This document shows positions 1 to 8,355 of a stretch of DNA of 29,317 nt, in pieces (position 1 is the stretch's first letter; every line of letters begins with the position of its first letter). This stretch comes from CAZAIO01 sp964485235. Lineage in GTDB: Bacteria; Chloroflexota; Dehalococcoidia; GIF9; UBA5629. The DNA is taken from the NCBI GenBank assembly GCA_964485235.1, contig CAZAIO010000018.1:1-29317 (forward strand). Direction: 5' to 3'. The translations under genes and the position numbers were made by a program. A model generated the notes under the pieces. That model saw nothing but the letters and a program-made list of their open reading frames with translations, did not search any database and was not told the DNA's origin.

Positions 1-1
1 A

Positions 2-247
2 AGCCAGGAACAACGTAATTTAAAGAGGGCTATATTCGCCTCTGCCGAATATCTATCTTTGGACGGTCAGGGGCGAATAGCTCTTCACGCACGTTTGAAG
101 AAACACGCGGGCATTGAAGACGAGGTTATTATTGTAGGGCTTGGTGACCGTATCGAAATCTGGAATCCCAACATTTGGAAGCCGGTTATAAACCAGGCAG
201 AAGATGATGCTCCCAAGCTAATGGAAAATATAAAGGGTAAACAATGA
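2..247 (+). CDS. mraZ: MraZ, 3' part (cut by window edge)
   Basis: This is the C-terminal part of the MraZ transcriptional regulator. The family has two AbrB-like half-domains and usually heads the division and cell wall (dcw) cluster, repressing its own promoter. The frame is open from base 2, so the gene begins upstream of the window; the TTG at 59 is internal. The second half-domain is visible: an ASAEYLSLDGQGRIAL stretch with the DGQGR form of the DxxxR motif, then HAGIEDEVIIVGLGDRIEIW, which matches the family well. The stop overlaps the rsmH start by 4 bases (ATGA), so the two are translationally coupled. The promoter and MraZ binding repeats lie outside the window. Confidence 0.93.
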   Translation, partial: SQEQRNLKRAIFASAEYLSLDGQGRIALHARLKKHAGIEDEVIIVGLGDRIEIWNPNIWKPVINQAEDDAPKLMENIKGKQ

Positions 248-1179
248 CAATAACTATGCCACTACCAACACATATTCCAGTTATGCTGAAAGAGTCCCTG
301 GAAGCGTTACAGATCCAGCCGGGGAAACGATATGTCGATTGTACCCTGGGACTTGGCGGTCATGCACAGGGAATAATAGAAAAGGGACTTGCATCTGTAC
401 AGCTTCTTGGTATCGATGCCGATCCTGAAGCCCTGCTTCTGGCAAAGATCAGACTTAAGGACTATGAGGATTCAACTATTTTAGTCAATGACAATTTCGC
501 CAATCTTGAATCCATTTGCCATGATTATAATTTCGATCCCGTCGACGGGATCCTTTTCGATCTGGGTATTTCTTCATTTCAAATCGACACTCCTGAGCGC
601 GGTTTCAGTTTCCAATATGATGCACAACCTGATATGCGCTTTAGCCCGACACAGGTGCTCACTGCAACAGATCTTATTAACATTCTCCCGGAAGAGAAGC
701 TCGCAGAACTGATAAGAGAATATGGTGAAGAATACCATAGCAGGCAAATTGCGAGGCAAATTGTTAAGCATCGCCCTGTACTCAGCACTGTAGAGCTTGC
801 ACATATTATAGAAGGTATTTATCACGGGCAAAGGCGAAAAATTCATCCCGCCACGCGGACTTTCCTCGCTTTACGTATCGTGGTCAATCACGAGCTTGAG
901 AATCTGGCATCGGCACTGAAACAGGCAGTAAATTGCCTGGACAGGCGCGGACGGCTGGTTGTTATCAGCTATCACTCCCTTGAAGATCGTATCGTAAAAC
1001 AATTTCTCAAACAGGAAACAAAAGGGTGTATTTGTGCGCCGGGTATCCCTATTTGCACATGCGGTCATGTTCCTTCTTTAAAACTGATAACGAAGAAGGT
1101 ACTCACGCCGTCACAAAGCGAGTTGGACATTAATCCGCGAAGCAGAAGCGCCAAATTAAGAATCGCGGAACGCCTGTAA
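244..1179 (+). CDS. rsmH: 16S rRNA (cytosine(1402)-N(4))-methyltransferase RsmH
   Basis: SAM-dependent methyltransferase (MraW) that modifies C1402 of 16S rRNA in the ribosomal P site. At 311 residues it has the usual family length. Visible motifs in order: HIPVM near the N-terminus, the SAM-binding TLGLGGH near residues 34-40, GIDADP, the FDLGISSFQ block near 105, ERGFSF, DMRFS, HPATRTFLALRI, then SYHSLEDRIVKQF and the C-terminal NPRSRSAKLR. A cysteine-rich CICAPGIPICTCG stretch near residue 260 matches the family's C-rich loop. The ATG overlaps the mraZ stop. In most bacteria ftsL and ftsI follow; here the next gene is ftsA. Confidence 0.97.
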   Translation: MTITMPLPTHIPVMLKESLEALQIQPGKRYVDCTLGLGGHAQGIIEKGLASVQLLGIDADPEALLLAKIRLKDYEDSTILVNDNFANLESICHDYNFDPVDGILFDLGISSFQIDTPERGFSFQYDAQPDMRFSPTQVLTATDLINILPEEKLAELIREYGEEYHSRQIARQIVKHRPVLSTVELAHIIEGIYHGQRRKIHPATRTFLALRIVVNHELENLASALKQAVNCLDRRGRLVVISYHSLEDRIVKQFLKQETKGCICAPGIPICTCGHVPSLKLITKKVLTPSQSELDINPRSRSAKLRIAERL

Positions 1180-1253
1180 TTACGAGGGGAAATCCCTATT
1201 TAGATAAATAACAGGAGGTATCACAACCCAATTATAAGGAGGTAAGATTGGTT

Positions 1254-2468
1254 ATGAGAAAGATTATAACTGCAATCGATGTAGGCACAACCAAAATATG
1301 CACCATAGTCGCCACGCTCGACTCTGGTGGTGGTGTCCAGGTACTCGGAGTGGGTCACGTCCCCTCACACGGCTTGCACAAAGGCATGGTAGTCAACGTA
1401 GATGAAGCAAAAGACTCTATTGCCGAATCTATAAAGCGTGCTGAGCAGGCAAGCGGTGTGAAAATCGAATCTGCTTATGTAGGTGTTACCGGACGCCATA
1501 TTCATTCAACCAACAGTCACGGTGTAGTGGCAATTCCTCGAAACGATCGATTGGTAAGGGCTGATGACCTGAAAAGAGTTTTGGGGTCTGCACAGCAAAT
1601 CAGTGTACCGGATGATCGAAAGATTCTTCACGCGATACCCCGCCATTACAATCTCGACAGTCAGGAAAGGGTGAAGAACCCCGTCGGCATGCATGGTTTC
1701 CGGCTGGATGTGGAAACCCACATTATCACTGCCGCCGTTGCATCAGTACAAAACCTTGTTAAATGTATACGCAGCGTAGGCGTCGAAATCGATGACCTCA
1801 TCCTGGAACCGCTTGCAAGCGGAGAATCCGTGCTTACCCCGGAAGAGAAAGAGGTAGGCGTCATCCTTGCTGATATCGGCGGAGGAACAACAGACATTGC
1901 CGTTTTCAAAGACGGAAGTATTTACCACACGTCTATTATTCCAGTTGCCGGATATCAGTTTACAAGCGATCTTTCAATAGGTCTCGGTCTACCTTTCGAC
2001 ATTGCTGAAGCAATGAAGAAGAAATACGGAAATGTATCACCTGAACTCATCACCAAGGGTGAAGAGTCCACACTAAATATAGAGAATGGTCACAGCGTTT
2101 CATACAGAGAGCTATGCAGTATCATGAAAGACCGTATGGAGGAATTGCTGCGTCTCATTCTTCTTGAAATGCCCGATTCAAATTATCTGTCACTAGCTCC
2201 GGCCGGTCTGGTACTGAGTGGAGGCGGTTCCAAACTCGCCGGAATTCTATCACTGGCAAAAACAGTTATTCGTATTCCTACCAGATTGGGTCAGCCTATG
2301 GGCGTTTACGGGATCACAGACATTCTTCATGATCCTATGAATGCTACCGGGGTCGGTCTGCTCTTATGGGGTGTAAGGAATCAGGACAAACCTGCCTGGG
2401 AATCCAAGAAAAAGAGCGGTATATTCGGTAACTTTGTCAGTATATTTAAAAAATTTTTGGGTGCATAA
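1254..2468 (+). CDS. ftsA: Cell division protein FtsA
   Basis: Actin-like ATPase that tethers FtsZ filaments to the membrane and recruits late division proteins. The phosphate-1 motif is near the N-terminus (AIDVGTTKICTIVA), phosphate-2 is DIGGGTTDIAVF, the adenosine motif is LSGGGSKLAGI, and the FtsA-specific SHS2 insertion lies between the first two. The last 16 residues (GIFGNFVSIFKKFLGA) form the amphipathic membrane-targeting helix. Start choice: AAGGAGG at 1236-1242 lies 11 bases before ATG 1254 and 5 bases before an in-frame TTG at 1248; ATG is preferred but TTG is possible and adds two residues. A second Shine-Dalgarno-like AGGAGGT at 1213-1219 has no start codon behind it. ftsZ follows after 37 bases. 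Confidence 0.97.
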   Translation: MRKIITAIDVGTTKICTIVATLDSGGGVQVLGVGHVPSHGLHKGMVVNVDEAKDSIAESIKRAEQASGVKIESAYVGVTGRHIHSTNSHGVVAIPRNDRLVRADDLKRVLGSAQQISVPDDRKILHAIPRHYNLDSQERVKNPVGMHGFRLDVETHIITAAVASVQNLVKCIRSVGVEIDDLILEPLASGESVLTPEEKEVGVILADIGGGTTDIAVFKDGSIYHTSIIPVAGYQFTSDLSIGLGLPFDIAEAMKKKYGNVSPELITKGEESTLNIENGHSVSYRELCSIMKDRMEELLRLILLEMPDSNYLSLAPAGLVLSGGGSKLAGILSLAKTVIRIPTRLGQPMGVYGITDILHDPMNATGVGLLLWGVRNQDKPAWESKKKSGIFGNFVSIFKKFLGA

Positions 2469-2505
2469 ATAATAATCGCACCGACGAAATAAGGAGGCAA
2501 TAGAT

Positions 2506-3615
2506 ATGGCACGATCTACATTTTCAACATCACCGGCAAGAATTAAAGCTATCGGTATCGGCGGAGGAGGTTCCAACGCTATTACACGAATGGTTCGAGA
2601 AGGAATCAAGGGCGTCGAATTTGTGGCAATGAACACCGATGCCCAGGCCCTGGCACTGGCTGAGGTTCCGGTACGCATACAACTTGGAGAAAAACTTACC
2701 CGCGGACTTGGTGCAGGCGGTGATCCTGAATGCGGTACAAAAGCAGCAGAAGAAAGCCGCCAAATGGTTCAGGAAGTAGTCACCGGCGCTGATATGGTAT
2801 TCATTACGGCCGGAATGGGCGGCGGTACCGGTACCGGCGGCATCCCGGTAGTTGCCGAGGTCGCACGACAATCAGGTGCATTGACAATCGGTATAGTCAC
2901 AAAACCTTTCGCATTCGAAGGTGCCCGGCGCAGAAAAGTTGCGGAAAACGGCATCCTTGAACTTTGTGATAAAGTCGATACCCTTGTAATTATCCCTAAT
3001 GATCGCATGCTTGAGCTTTGTGATGCAAAAACTACAGTAGATAACGCATTCAGACTGGCTGATGACGTACTCAGACTTGGTGTACGGTCAATAGCAGAAG
3101 TCGTTACTGTTCCCGGTCTTATTAATCTTGATTTCGCCGATATAAGGTCAATAATGAAAGGCGCAGGACCTGCATGGATGTCCGTCGGCAGAGGCACCGG
3201 ACAAAACCGCGCAATGGATGCCGCAAAAGCAGCGCTTGCAAGCCCTATGCTCGACGTCTCAATTAGTGGTGCAAAAGGTGTACTATTTAACGTCACCGGC
3301 GGCAATGACCTTACCCTATTCGAATGCAATGAAGCTGCCGACATTATTGCTCAATCAGTCGATCCTGAAGCAAATATTATATTCGGCGTTGTTTTCGATC
3401 CGGATATGGAAAACGAACTCCAGATAACCATTATTGCTACAGGTTTCACCGCACAATACGGAGCAGGAGCTCCTACCGAAGTGGAATTACGTCGATTGCT
3501 AAGAGGTGTAGCTGAAGATAGTCTTGATGTTCCTTCATTCCTGAGGCGTTCATCTAACTATTCCGGCCCTGGTGGACGTTCTCCATCACAACAAGAAAGT
3601 ACCTATACTAAATAG
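2506..3615 (+). CDS. ftsZ: Cell division protein FtsZ
   Basis: Tubulin-like GTPase that polymerises into the division ring. At 369 residues it is slightly short. Visible elements: the nucleotide-binding loop GIGGGGSNAITRMV (residues 17-30), the tubulin signature GGGTGTG (105-111), and NLDFADI (207-213) carrying the catalytic T7-loop aspartate. The partner-binding C-terminal peptide is LDVPSFLRR (340-348). It sits only about 25 residues beyond the globular domain and is followed by a 21-residue hydrophilic tail, rather than ending the protein as in E. coli. AAGGAGG lies upstream of the ATG. The gene is last in its unit and is followed by a strong terminator. Confidence 0.98.
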   Translation: MARSTFSTSPARIKAIGIGGGGSNAITRMVREGIKGVEFVAMNTDAQALALAEVPVRIQLGEKLTRGLGAGGDPECGTKAAEESRQMVQEVVTGADMVFITAGMGGGTGTGGIPVVAEVARQSGALTIGIVTKPFAFEGARRRKVAENGILELCDKVDTLVIIPNDRMLELCDAKTTVDNAFRLADDVLRLGVRSIAEVVTVPGLINLDFADIRSIMKGAGPAWMSVGRGTGQNRAMDAAKAALASPMLDVSISGAKGVLFNVTGGNDLTLFECNEAADIIAQSVDPEANIIFGVVFDPDMENELQITIIATGFTAQYGAGAPTEVELRRLLRGVAEDSLDVPSFLRRSSNYSGPGGRSPSQQESTYTK

Positions 3616-3645
3616 TTTCCAATCTATCTGCCTCATACCTCCTAT

Positions 3646-3691
3646 AATACAACAGAGTAATGTGAATCACATTACTCTGTTGTATTTTTTT
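3646..3691 (+). terminator. Intrinsic terminator after ftsZ
   Basis: A perfect 20-bp inverted repeat (arms 3646-3665 and 3667-3686, single-base spacer) is followed by a run of T ending at 3691. It lies 30 bases past the ftsZ stop and separates the division unit from the nrdR promoter. Confidence 0.93.
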
Positions 3692-3716
3692 ACGCCCCTG
3701 CAATGTCATTACCATA

Positions 3717-3745
3717 TTGACATCAACTATATATTGGGATAGAAT
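3717..3745 (+). promoter_or_regulatory. Sigma-70-type promoter for nrdR-nrdJ
   Basis: TTGACA (3717-3722) is a perfect -35 box and TAGAAT (3740-3745) is a 5/6 -10 box with 17-bp spacing. Transcription should begin near 3752, giving a leader of about 26 bases before nrdR. The strong terminator just upstream makes this the start of a new unit. Confidence 0.8.
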
Positions 3746-3770
3746 TCGGTGTAACCACATGTTATGGGGT
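3724..3770 (+). promoter_or_regulatory. Putative tandem NrdR boxes in the nrdR promoter
   Basis: The 16-mer at 3724-3739 (CAACTATATATTGGGA) agrees at 12 of 16 positions with the published NrdR box ACACwATATwTwGTGT, including the whole 10-base core CTATATATTG. It fills the spacer between the -35 and -10 boxes. A weaker match (10 of 16, CCACATGTTATGGGGT) begins exactly 31 bp downstream at 3755-3770. That is the three-turn spacing typical of paired NrdR boxes, and it overlaps the expected transcript start. Binding here would block RNA polymerase and give autoregulation. Confidence 0.6.
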
Positions 3771-3777
3771 TTTCATT

Positions 3778-4311
3778 TTGAGATGTGTGCTGTGTGGCCA
3801 TTCTGAATCCAAAGTAATCGACTCACGAAATGTGAGTGATTGTATTAGACGTCGCCGCCAATGCTTGAAATGCGGAGCGCGGTTCACTACTTTCGAACGT
3901 ACTCAAAACAGGAGTTTTTTCGTTATTAAAAAAGACGGAAGAAGAGAAGAATTTAACAGAGAAAAATTGCTTGCGGGTATCCGTAGAGCTTGTGAAAAAC
4001 GTCCTCTGCCAACAGGAACACTCGAAAAGCTGGTGGATTCTATAGAAAATGAGTTATACCATACGGGAAAATCCGAAATTAACAGTTCGATTATCGGTGA
4101 TATTGTAATTTCGAAATTAGAATTACTGGACCATATAGCCTATATTCGCTTTGCCAGCGTCTATCGTGACTTCAGGGATATTTCATCTTTTAAAGAGGCG
4201 ATTGATATATTAAACGACAGTAATCGAAAAAGGCCTCCGGCAGGGCAGTTATATTTGATGCCTTCTGAAAAAACGGTCACCACGAAAAAACGGAAAGGTA
4301 AACAAGCGTAA
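3778..4311 (+). CDS. nrdR: Transcriptional repressor NrdR
   Basis: Zinc-ribbon and ATP-cone repressor of ribonucleotide reductase genes that senses ATP/dATP. TTG at 3778 is chosen as the start because it gives the canonical beginning MRCxxCG. The zinc ribbon has C3, C6, C29 and C32 with the RRRRQCLKCGARFTTFER signature; the segment between the two pairs is two residues shorter than usual. The ATP-cone follows from about residue 47 (FVIKKDGRREEFNREKL) to about 137 (YIRFASVYRDFRD). A basic tail of about 20 residues ends the protein. A GGGG at 3766-3769 is the only Shine-Dalgarno-like element. nrdJ starts one base after the stop, so regulator and target are co-transcribed. Confidence 0.96.
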   Translation: MRCVLCGHSESKVIDSRNVSDCIRRRRQCLKCGARFTTFERTQNRSFFVIKKDGRREEFNREKLLAGIRRACEKRPLPTGTLEKLVDSIENELYHTGKSEINSSIIGDIVISKLELLDHIAYIRFASVYRDFRDISSFKEAIDILNDSNRKRPPAGQLYLMPSEKTVTTKKRKGKQA

Positions 4312-4312
4312 T

Positions 4313-6877
4313 ATGACTACAGATCACGACAGAAATATTAAATTATCAACGAACCGTTCACGTATAGCGCAAATCGTTTCCAGCTATATTGAGCCGATGG
4401 GCATCACCGATAGGAAAGAACTGGAAGAAATTACGAACGAAGTGATCAGGAGACTTGAAGGAATATTGCCCGGCATGGAACGTCTTGTTTCTCCTATGGC
4501 TAAACAATCGTTGACTGAATATGAAATAGTATCGGTTGCACAGGAAATCGTTGCAAATAAGCTCAAGACAATGGAGAAGGCATCCTCGCCAAAGAAAAGA
4601 AATACTCAGACTGTCAGCGATCCTGACCACATATCCGCTGAAGATAAAATGAGTACTTCCATCATACCATCGGACATTATACTGACTGAGAATGCGCAAA
4701 TAGTACTTAAGAACCGTTATTTAAAAAAGGACAGCAAAGGCCACATAATTGAAACGCCTGCCGAGATGTTTCATCGGGTAGCAAGGCATATCGCCTCCGC
4801 CGAACTGAAATACAATTCCTCTGCCGATGTCGATTTTTGGGAAACCGAGTTCTATCGTATCATGGCTAACCTCGAATTTCTCCCTAATTCACCGACATTA
4901 ATGAACGCCGGCAGAGAGCTCGGGCAATTATCAGCATGTTTTGTTATCCCGGTCGATGACTCAATGGAGTCCATTTTCAATGCTGTCAAGTACACCGCGC
5001 TTATTCACAAAAGCGGTGGAGGTACGGGGTTCTCATTTTCACGTATTCGGCCAAGCAAAGACAGGGTCGGTTCTACCGGTGGAGTTGCAAGCGGGCCTGT
5101 TTCTTTTATGAGAGCTTTCGATACTGCAACCGATGTCATCAAACAGGGCGGCATGCGCCGCGGCGCAAACATGGCTATTCTTCGTGTCGACCATCCGGAT
5201 ATTCTTGAATTTATCACAGCAAAAGAAAATGCATCTGCGCTTACTAATTTCAATCTGTCGGTTGCCGTGACAACCGAATTCATGAATGCCGTCGAGACAG
5301 ATAGTGAATATGATCTCGTAAATCCGACAACCAAAGAAATTACCAATACATTAAAAGCCAAAGAAGTATACGATAAAATAATCGATATGGCCTGGCATAC
5401 CGGAGATCCCGGAATTATTTTTATCGATAATATAAACAAGCACAACCCGACTCCACATCTCGGTAAAATAGAGTCTACCAATCCCTGCGGTGAACAACCG
5501 CTGTTACCGTTCGAGTCCTGCAACCTGGCTTCGATCAACCTGGCAAAAATGGTCAAAGATGACGGGAAACAGAAATCTATTGATTATGAGAAGCTTTCCA
5601 AAACTATCGGGCTTGGCATTCGTTTCCTCGATAATGTGATTGATGTCAATCAATTTCCGCTCCCGGAAATTGAGGAAATGACCAGGAATACCAGAAAGGT
5701 CGGGCTTGGTGTGATGGGATTTGCGGACCTTCTTCTTCAGCTAAATATTCCTTATAACTCCGATGAAGCAATCAAAAAAGCTGAAGAAATCATGCACTTT
5801 TTATCTGATACTGCGAATATAGAATCTGAAAAACTCGGAAAGGAAAGAGGGCTTTTCCCTGCATTCAGCGGTAGCATCTATGATGCTAAAAACAGTACTC
5901 TTAAACCAAGGAACGCCTCACGTACCACAATTGCACCGACCGGTACACTCAGCATAATCGCAGGTTGCTCAAGCGGTATCGAACCTCTCTTTGCGCTGTG
6001 CTATGAACGCCACATACTGGACGGAGCGGAACTGCTCGAAATTAATCCGTACTTCGAAGACGTTGCAAAAAAACAGGAGTTTTATTCAGATGAACTCATG
6101 CAGCAACTTGCCGCCGGCAAGAAGCTCGGTGAAATGGATAATGTCCCGGCGCAGGTTAAAAAAGTATTTGTCACATCTCATGATATTTCACCCGAGTGGC
6201 ATGTAAAAATGCAGGCAGCCTTCCAGAAATATACGGATAGCGCTGTTTCAAAAACGGTGAACCTGCCGCACGAGGCAACCCCTGATGACGTTTCAAATAT
6301 ATATATGATGGCATACAAACTGGGACTGAAAGGCCTTACAATCTACAGAGACAGAAGTCGTGCTTCACAGGTATTGAATCTCGGGCAAAAGAAAGAAGAA
6401 GTAACGGAAAAACGCACGCCGCGACATCGTCCTAAAGTCACCAAAGGGATTACCGAGCGGGTTAACACAGGTTGCGGCTACATTTATATCACGGTCAATT
6501 TCGACGACCTCGGTATATGTGAGGTCTTTTCCAGCCTCGGTAAAGCCGGCGGTTGTGCTTCTGCACAGCTTGAAGCAATCAGCCGTCTTATTTCCCTTAC
6601 ACTTCGTTCCGGTATCGATATCGCTTCGATAAATAAACAACTGCGTGCCATCCGTTGTCCCTCGGTATCGTGGGAGCAGGGACGCCTTGTCCTTTCATGC
6701 GCGGATGCAATCGCAAGTGTCCTGGAAAAATATGCTGACAGTGATGCTGTCGTCAAATCGGAAGCAGCCGGCATATCCGGAAACTGGACGAGCCAGTGTC
6801 CCGAATGTGGTAATTTCCTTGTATTTCAGGAGGGCTGTCACATTTGCCCGAGCTGTGGTTACACTAAATGCGGATAA
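4313..6877 (+). CDS. nrdJ: Adenosylcobalamin-dependent ribonucleotide reductase (class II)
   Basis: Reduces ribonucleotides to deoxyribonucleotides using a thiyl radical generated from coenzyme B12, with no need for oxygen. The catalytic barrel is clear: PNSPTLMNAG (191-200), Cys209, HKSGGGTGFSFSRIRP (232-247), the NPCGE motif (390-394) with the presumed radical Cys392 and Glu394, Cys403 as the redox partner of Cys209, and APTGTLSIIAGCSSG. A TSCPD-type domain covers about 716-805, and a cysteine-rich C-terminus (C829, C832, C842, C845, C848, C853) provides the reducing thiols or a zinc ribbon. Residues 1 to about 110 form an extra helical, charged region without the ATP-cone signature; the specificity regulation normally given by a cone is therefore absent or different. 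It probably supplies all dNTPs in an anaerobe. Confidence 0.97.
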   Translation: MTTDHDRNIKLSTNRSRIAQIVSSYIEPMGITDRKELEEITNEVIRRLEGILPGMERLVSPMAKQSLTEYEIVSVAQEIVANKLKTMEKASSPKKRNTQTVSDPDHISAEDKMSTSIIPSDIILTENAQIVLKNRYLKKDSKGHIIETPAEMFHRVARHIASAELKYNSSADVDFWETEFYRIMANLEFLPNSPTLMNAGRELGQLSACFVIPVDDSMESIFNAVKYTALIHKSGGGTGFSFSRIRPSKDRVGSTGGVASGPVSFMRAFDTATDVIKQGGMRRGANMAILRVDHPDILEFITAKENASALTNFNLSVAVTTEFMNAVETDSEYDLVNPTTKEITNTLKAKEVYDKIIDMAWHTGDPGIIFIDNINKHNPTPHLGKIESTNPCGEQPLLPFESCNLASINLAKMVKDDGKQKSIDYEKLSKTIGLGIRFLDNVIDVNQFPLPEIEEMTRNTRKVGLGVMGFADLLLQLNIPYNSDEAIKKAEEIMHFLSDTANIESEKLGKERGLFPAFSGSIYDAKNSTLKPRNASRTTIAPTGTLSIIAGCSSGIEPLFALCYERHILDGAELLEINPYFEDVAKKQEFYSDELMQQLAAGKKLGEMDNVPAQVKKVFVTSHDISPEWHVKMQAAFQKYTDSAVSKTVNLPHEATPDDVSNIYMMAYKLGLKGLTIYRDRSRASQVLNLGQKKEEVTEKRTPRHRPKVTKGITERVNTGCGYIYITVNFDDLGICEVFSSLGKAGGCASAQLEAISRLISLTLRSGIDIASINKQLRAIRCPSVSWEQGRLVLSCADAIASVLEKYADSDAVVKSEAAGISGNWTSQCPECGNFLVFQEGCHICPSCGYTKCG

Positions 6878-6906
6878 TGTAAACATATCTGATTGTGCGG
6901 GGAGGT

Positions 6907-8355
6907 ATGGACACAAAAGAAACGAACGGGCTCCGGCTGGTCAAACAAATTACAAAGACAGCCAATTCAGCCCTTCCAACCAAAAAGGTACTTAACCTGA
7001 TTGCCAAAAGCATTGCTCACTCGTTACATGCTTCGGGTTGTACGATCATGCTAATGAGCGGTCAGAAAAAACACCTGTCCACTATAGCAGCCTTCGGCCT
7101 CAGCGATATTTATCTTCGTAAAGGCATTCTTAATGTACATAAAAGCCTGCCGGAAATCGCCGAAGGGAAAATTATCTCCGTTTCCAATATTTCAAATGAT
7201 AAACGTGCTCAATACCCAAAAGCTGCAGAGAAAGAAAAAATCAACTCGATACTCGGCGCTCCAGTTATCCAGAAAGGCGAGATTATCGGTGAAATACGGG
7301 TATATACACAGGAATCCCGCCAGTTTTCAAAAGAAGAGAAGGAGCTTATGTCCAGCATCTCAAACATTGTTTCACTTGTCCTGGAACGTTCTGAACTTCA
7401 GCAATTGCTTAATGCCAGATACGAAACAACATCGACCAGACCCATGAAAATTTCACAAATACCCAAGCTCCCTCCTTCGTCGCTCAGGCCCTCCAGTTTC
7501 AGCCATCCAAGCGAAGCTGAATTTGCCAGACTTCTCGATTTCTACAGAATAGAGTGGTTATACGAGCCACGGTCCTTCCCGATCGGCTGGCAGGATAACA
7601 AGATTTCTGAAATGTTTACTCCCGACTTTTATTTACCCGAGCTCGATCTTTACATCGAGCTAACCACACTTAAACAAAGCCTCATTACAGAAAAAAATCG
7701 TAAAGTACGCCTGCTTAAAGACCTCTATTCCGATGTAAATATAAAATTGCTTAACAAGAGCGACTATATCAAACTCTTAGCAAAATACGGTTATGGACCT
7801 CGCGGAGCTACCAAAGTGGAAGGAATTCACAAGGTCTTGTTCAGCCATACGCAAATCCAAAGGCATGTTAAATCGATTGCCGAACATATTTCACGCGATT
7901 ACAAAGACAAACAACTTGTCCTCGTGGGAGTATTGAAAGGTGTTTTGTGTTTCATGTCCGATCTTATGCAGCATATTTCCCTGCCACTTACAATCGAACT
8001 TATGGCAATATCGTATTACGGCAGTGATGCTGAACCTGCGGTCAAGATCACCAAGGACCTCGATATAAGCATTACCGATAAACATGTATTAATGGTCGAA
8101 GACATAGTCGATACCGGTATGACGTTAAATTACCTGTTGAACCATCTTTCGGCGCATAATCCCGCCAGTTTACGGGTATGTACTTTACTGGACAAAAGGG
8201 TCCGCAGGCTTATCGATGTACCGCTTGATTACATAGGCTTCGAGATCCCTGATGAGTTCATTGTAGGTTATGGTCTCGATTATCTTGGTGAATATAGAAA
8301 TCTGCCCTTTATAGGTGCACTCAGTCCGGAGTTACTGAATCAGGCTCCGGAATAA
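6907..8355 (+). CDS. hpt: GAF / PD-(D/E)XK-like / hypoxanthine phosphoribosyltransferase fusion
   Basis: Three parts are visible (numbered from ATG 6907). Residues 6-165 are a GAF-type sensor fold ending in a helix. Residues 200-292 look like a restriction-endonuclease fold: SEAEFARLL, then FTPDFYLPELDLYIELTTLKQ-type strands with P239-D240 and E251; the usual E-x-K is E-L-T, so nuclease activity is doubtful. Residues 305-478 are a complete HPRT with the PRPP loop VEDIVDTGMT (397-406), LLDKRVRR and VGYGLDYLGEYRNLPFIG, which salvages hypoxanthine or guanine to IMP or GMP. HPRT alone is normally about 180 residues. Start is uncertain: GGAGG abuts ATG 6907, and a GTG at 6895 lacks a ribosome site. 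It follows nrdJ by 29 bases, consistent with one nucleotide-metabolism operon. HPRT is certain; the middle domain is inferred from pattern. Confidence 0.9.
   Translation: MDTKETNGLRLVKQITKTANSALPTKKVLNLIAKSIAHSLHASGCTIMLMSGQKKHLSTIAAFGLSDIYLRKGILNVHKSLPEIAEGKIISVSNISNDKRAQYPKAAEKEKINSILGAPVIQKGEIIGEIRVYTQESRQFSKEEKELMSSISNIVSLVLERSELQQLLNARYETTSTRPMKISQIPKLPPSSLRPSSFSHPSEAEFARLLDFYRIEWLYEPRSFPIGWQDNKISEMFTPDFYLPELDLYIELTTLKQSLITEKNRKVRLLKDLYSDVNIKLLNKSDYIKLLAKYGYGPRGATKVEGIHKVLFSHTQIQRHVKSIAEHISRDYKDKQLVLVGVLKGVLCFMSDLMQHISLPLTIELMAISYYGSDAEPAVKITKDLDISITDKHVLMVEDIVDTGMTLNYLLNHLSAHNPASLRVCTLLDKRVRRLIDVPLDYIGFEIPDEFIVGYGLDYLGEYRNLPFIGALSPELLNQAPE

Noticed and set aside
2769..3344. Long minus-strand ORF (191 codons) inside ftsZ, and a similar one in nrdJ (5005-5556)
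   Set aside because: Both lie antisense to strongly conserved genes, and their composition follows from the codon use of the real gene.
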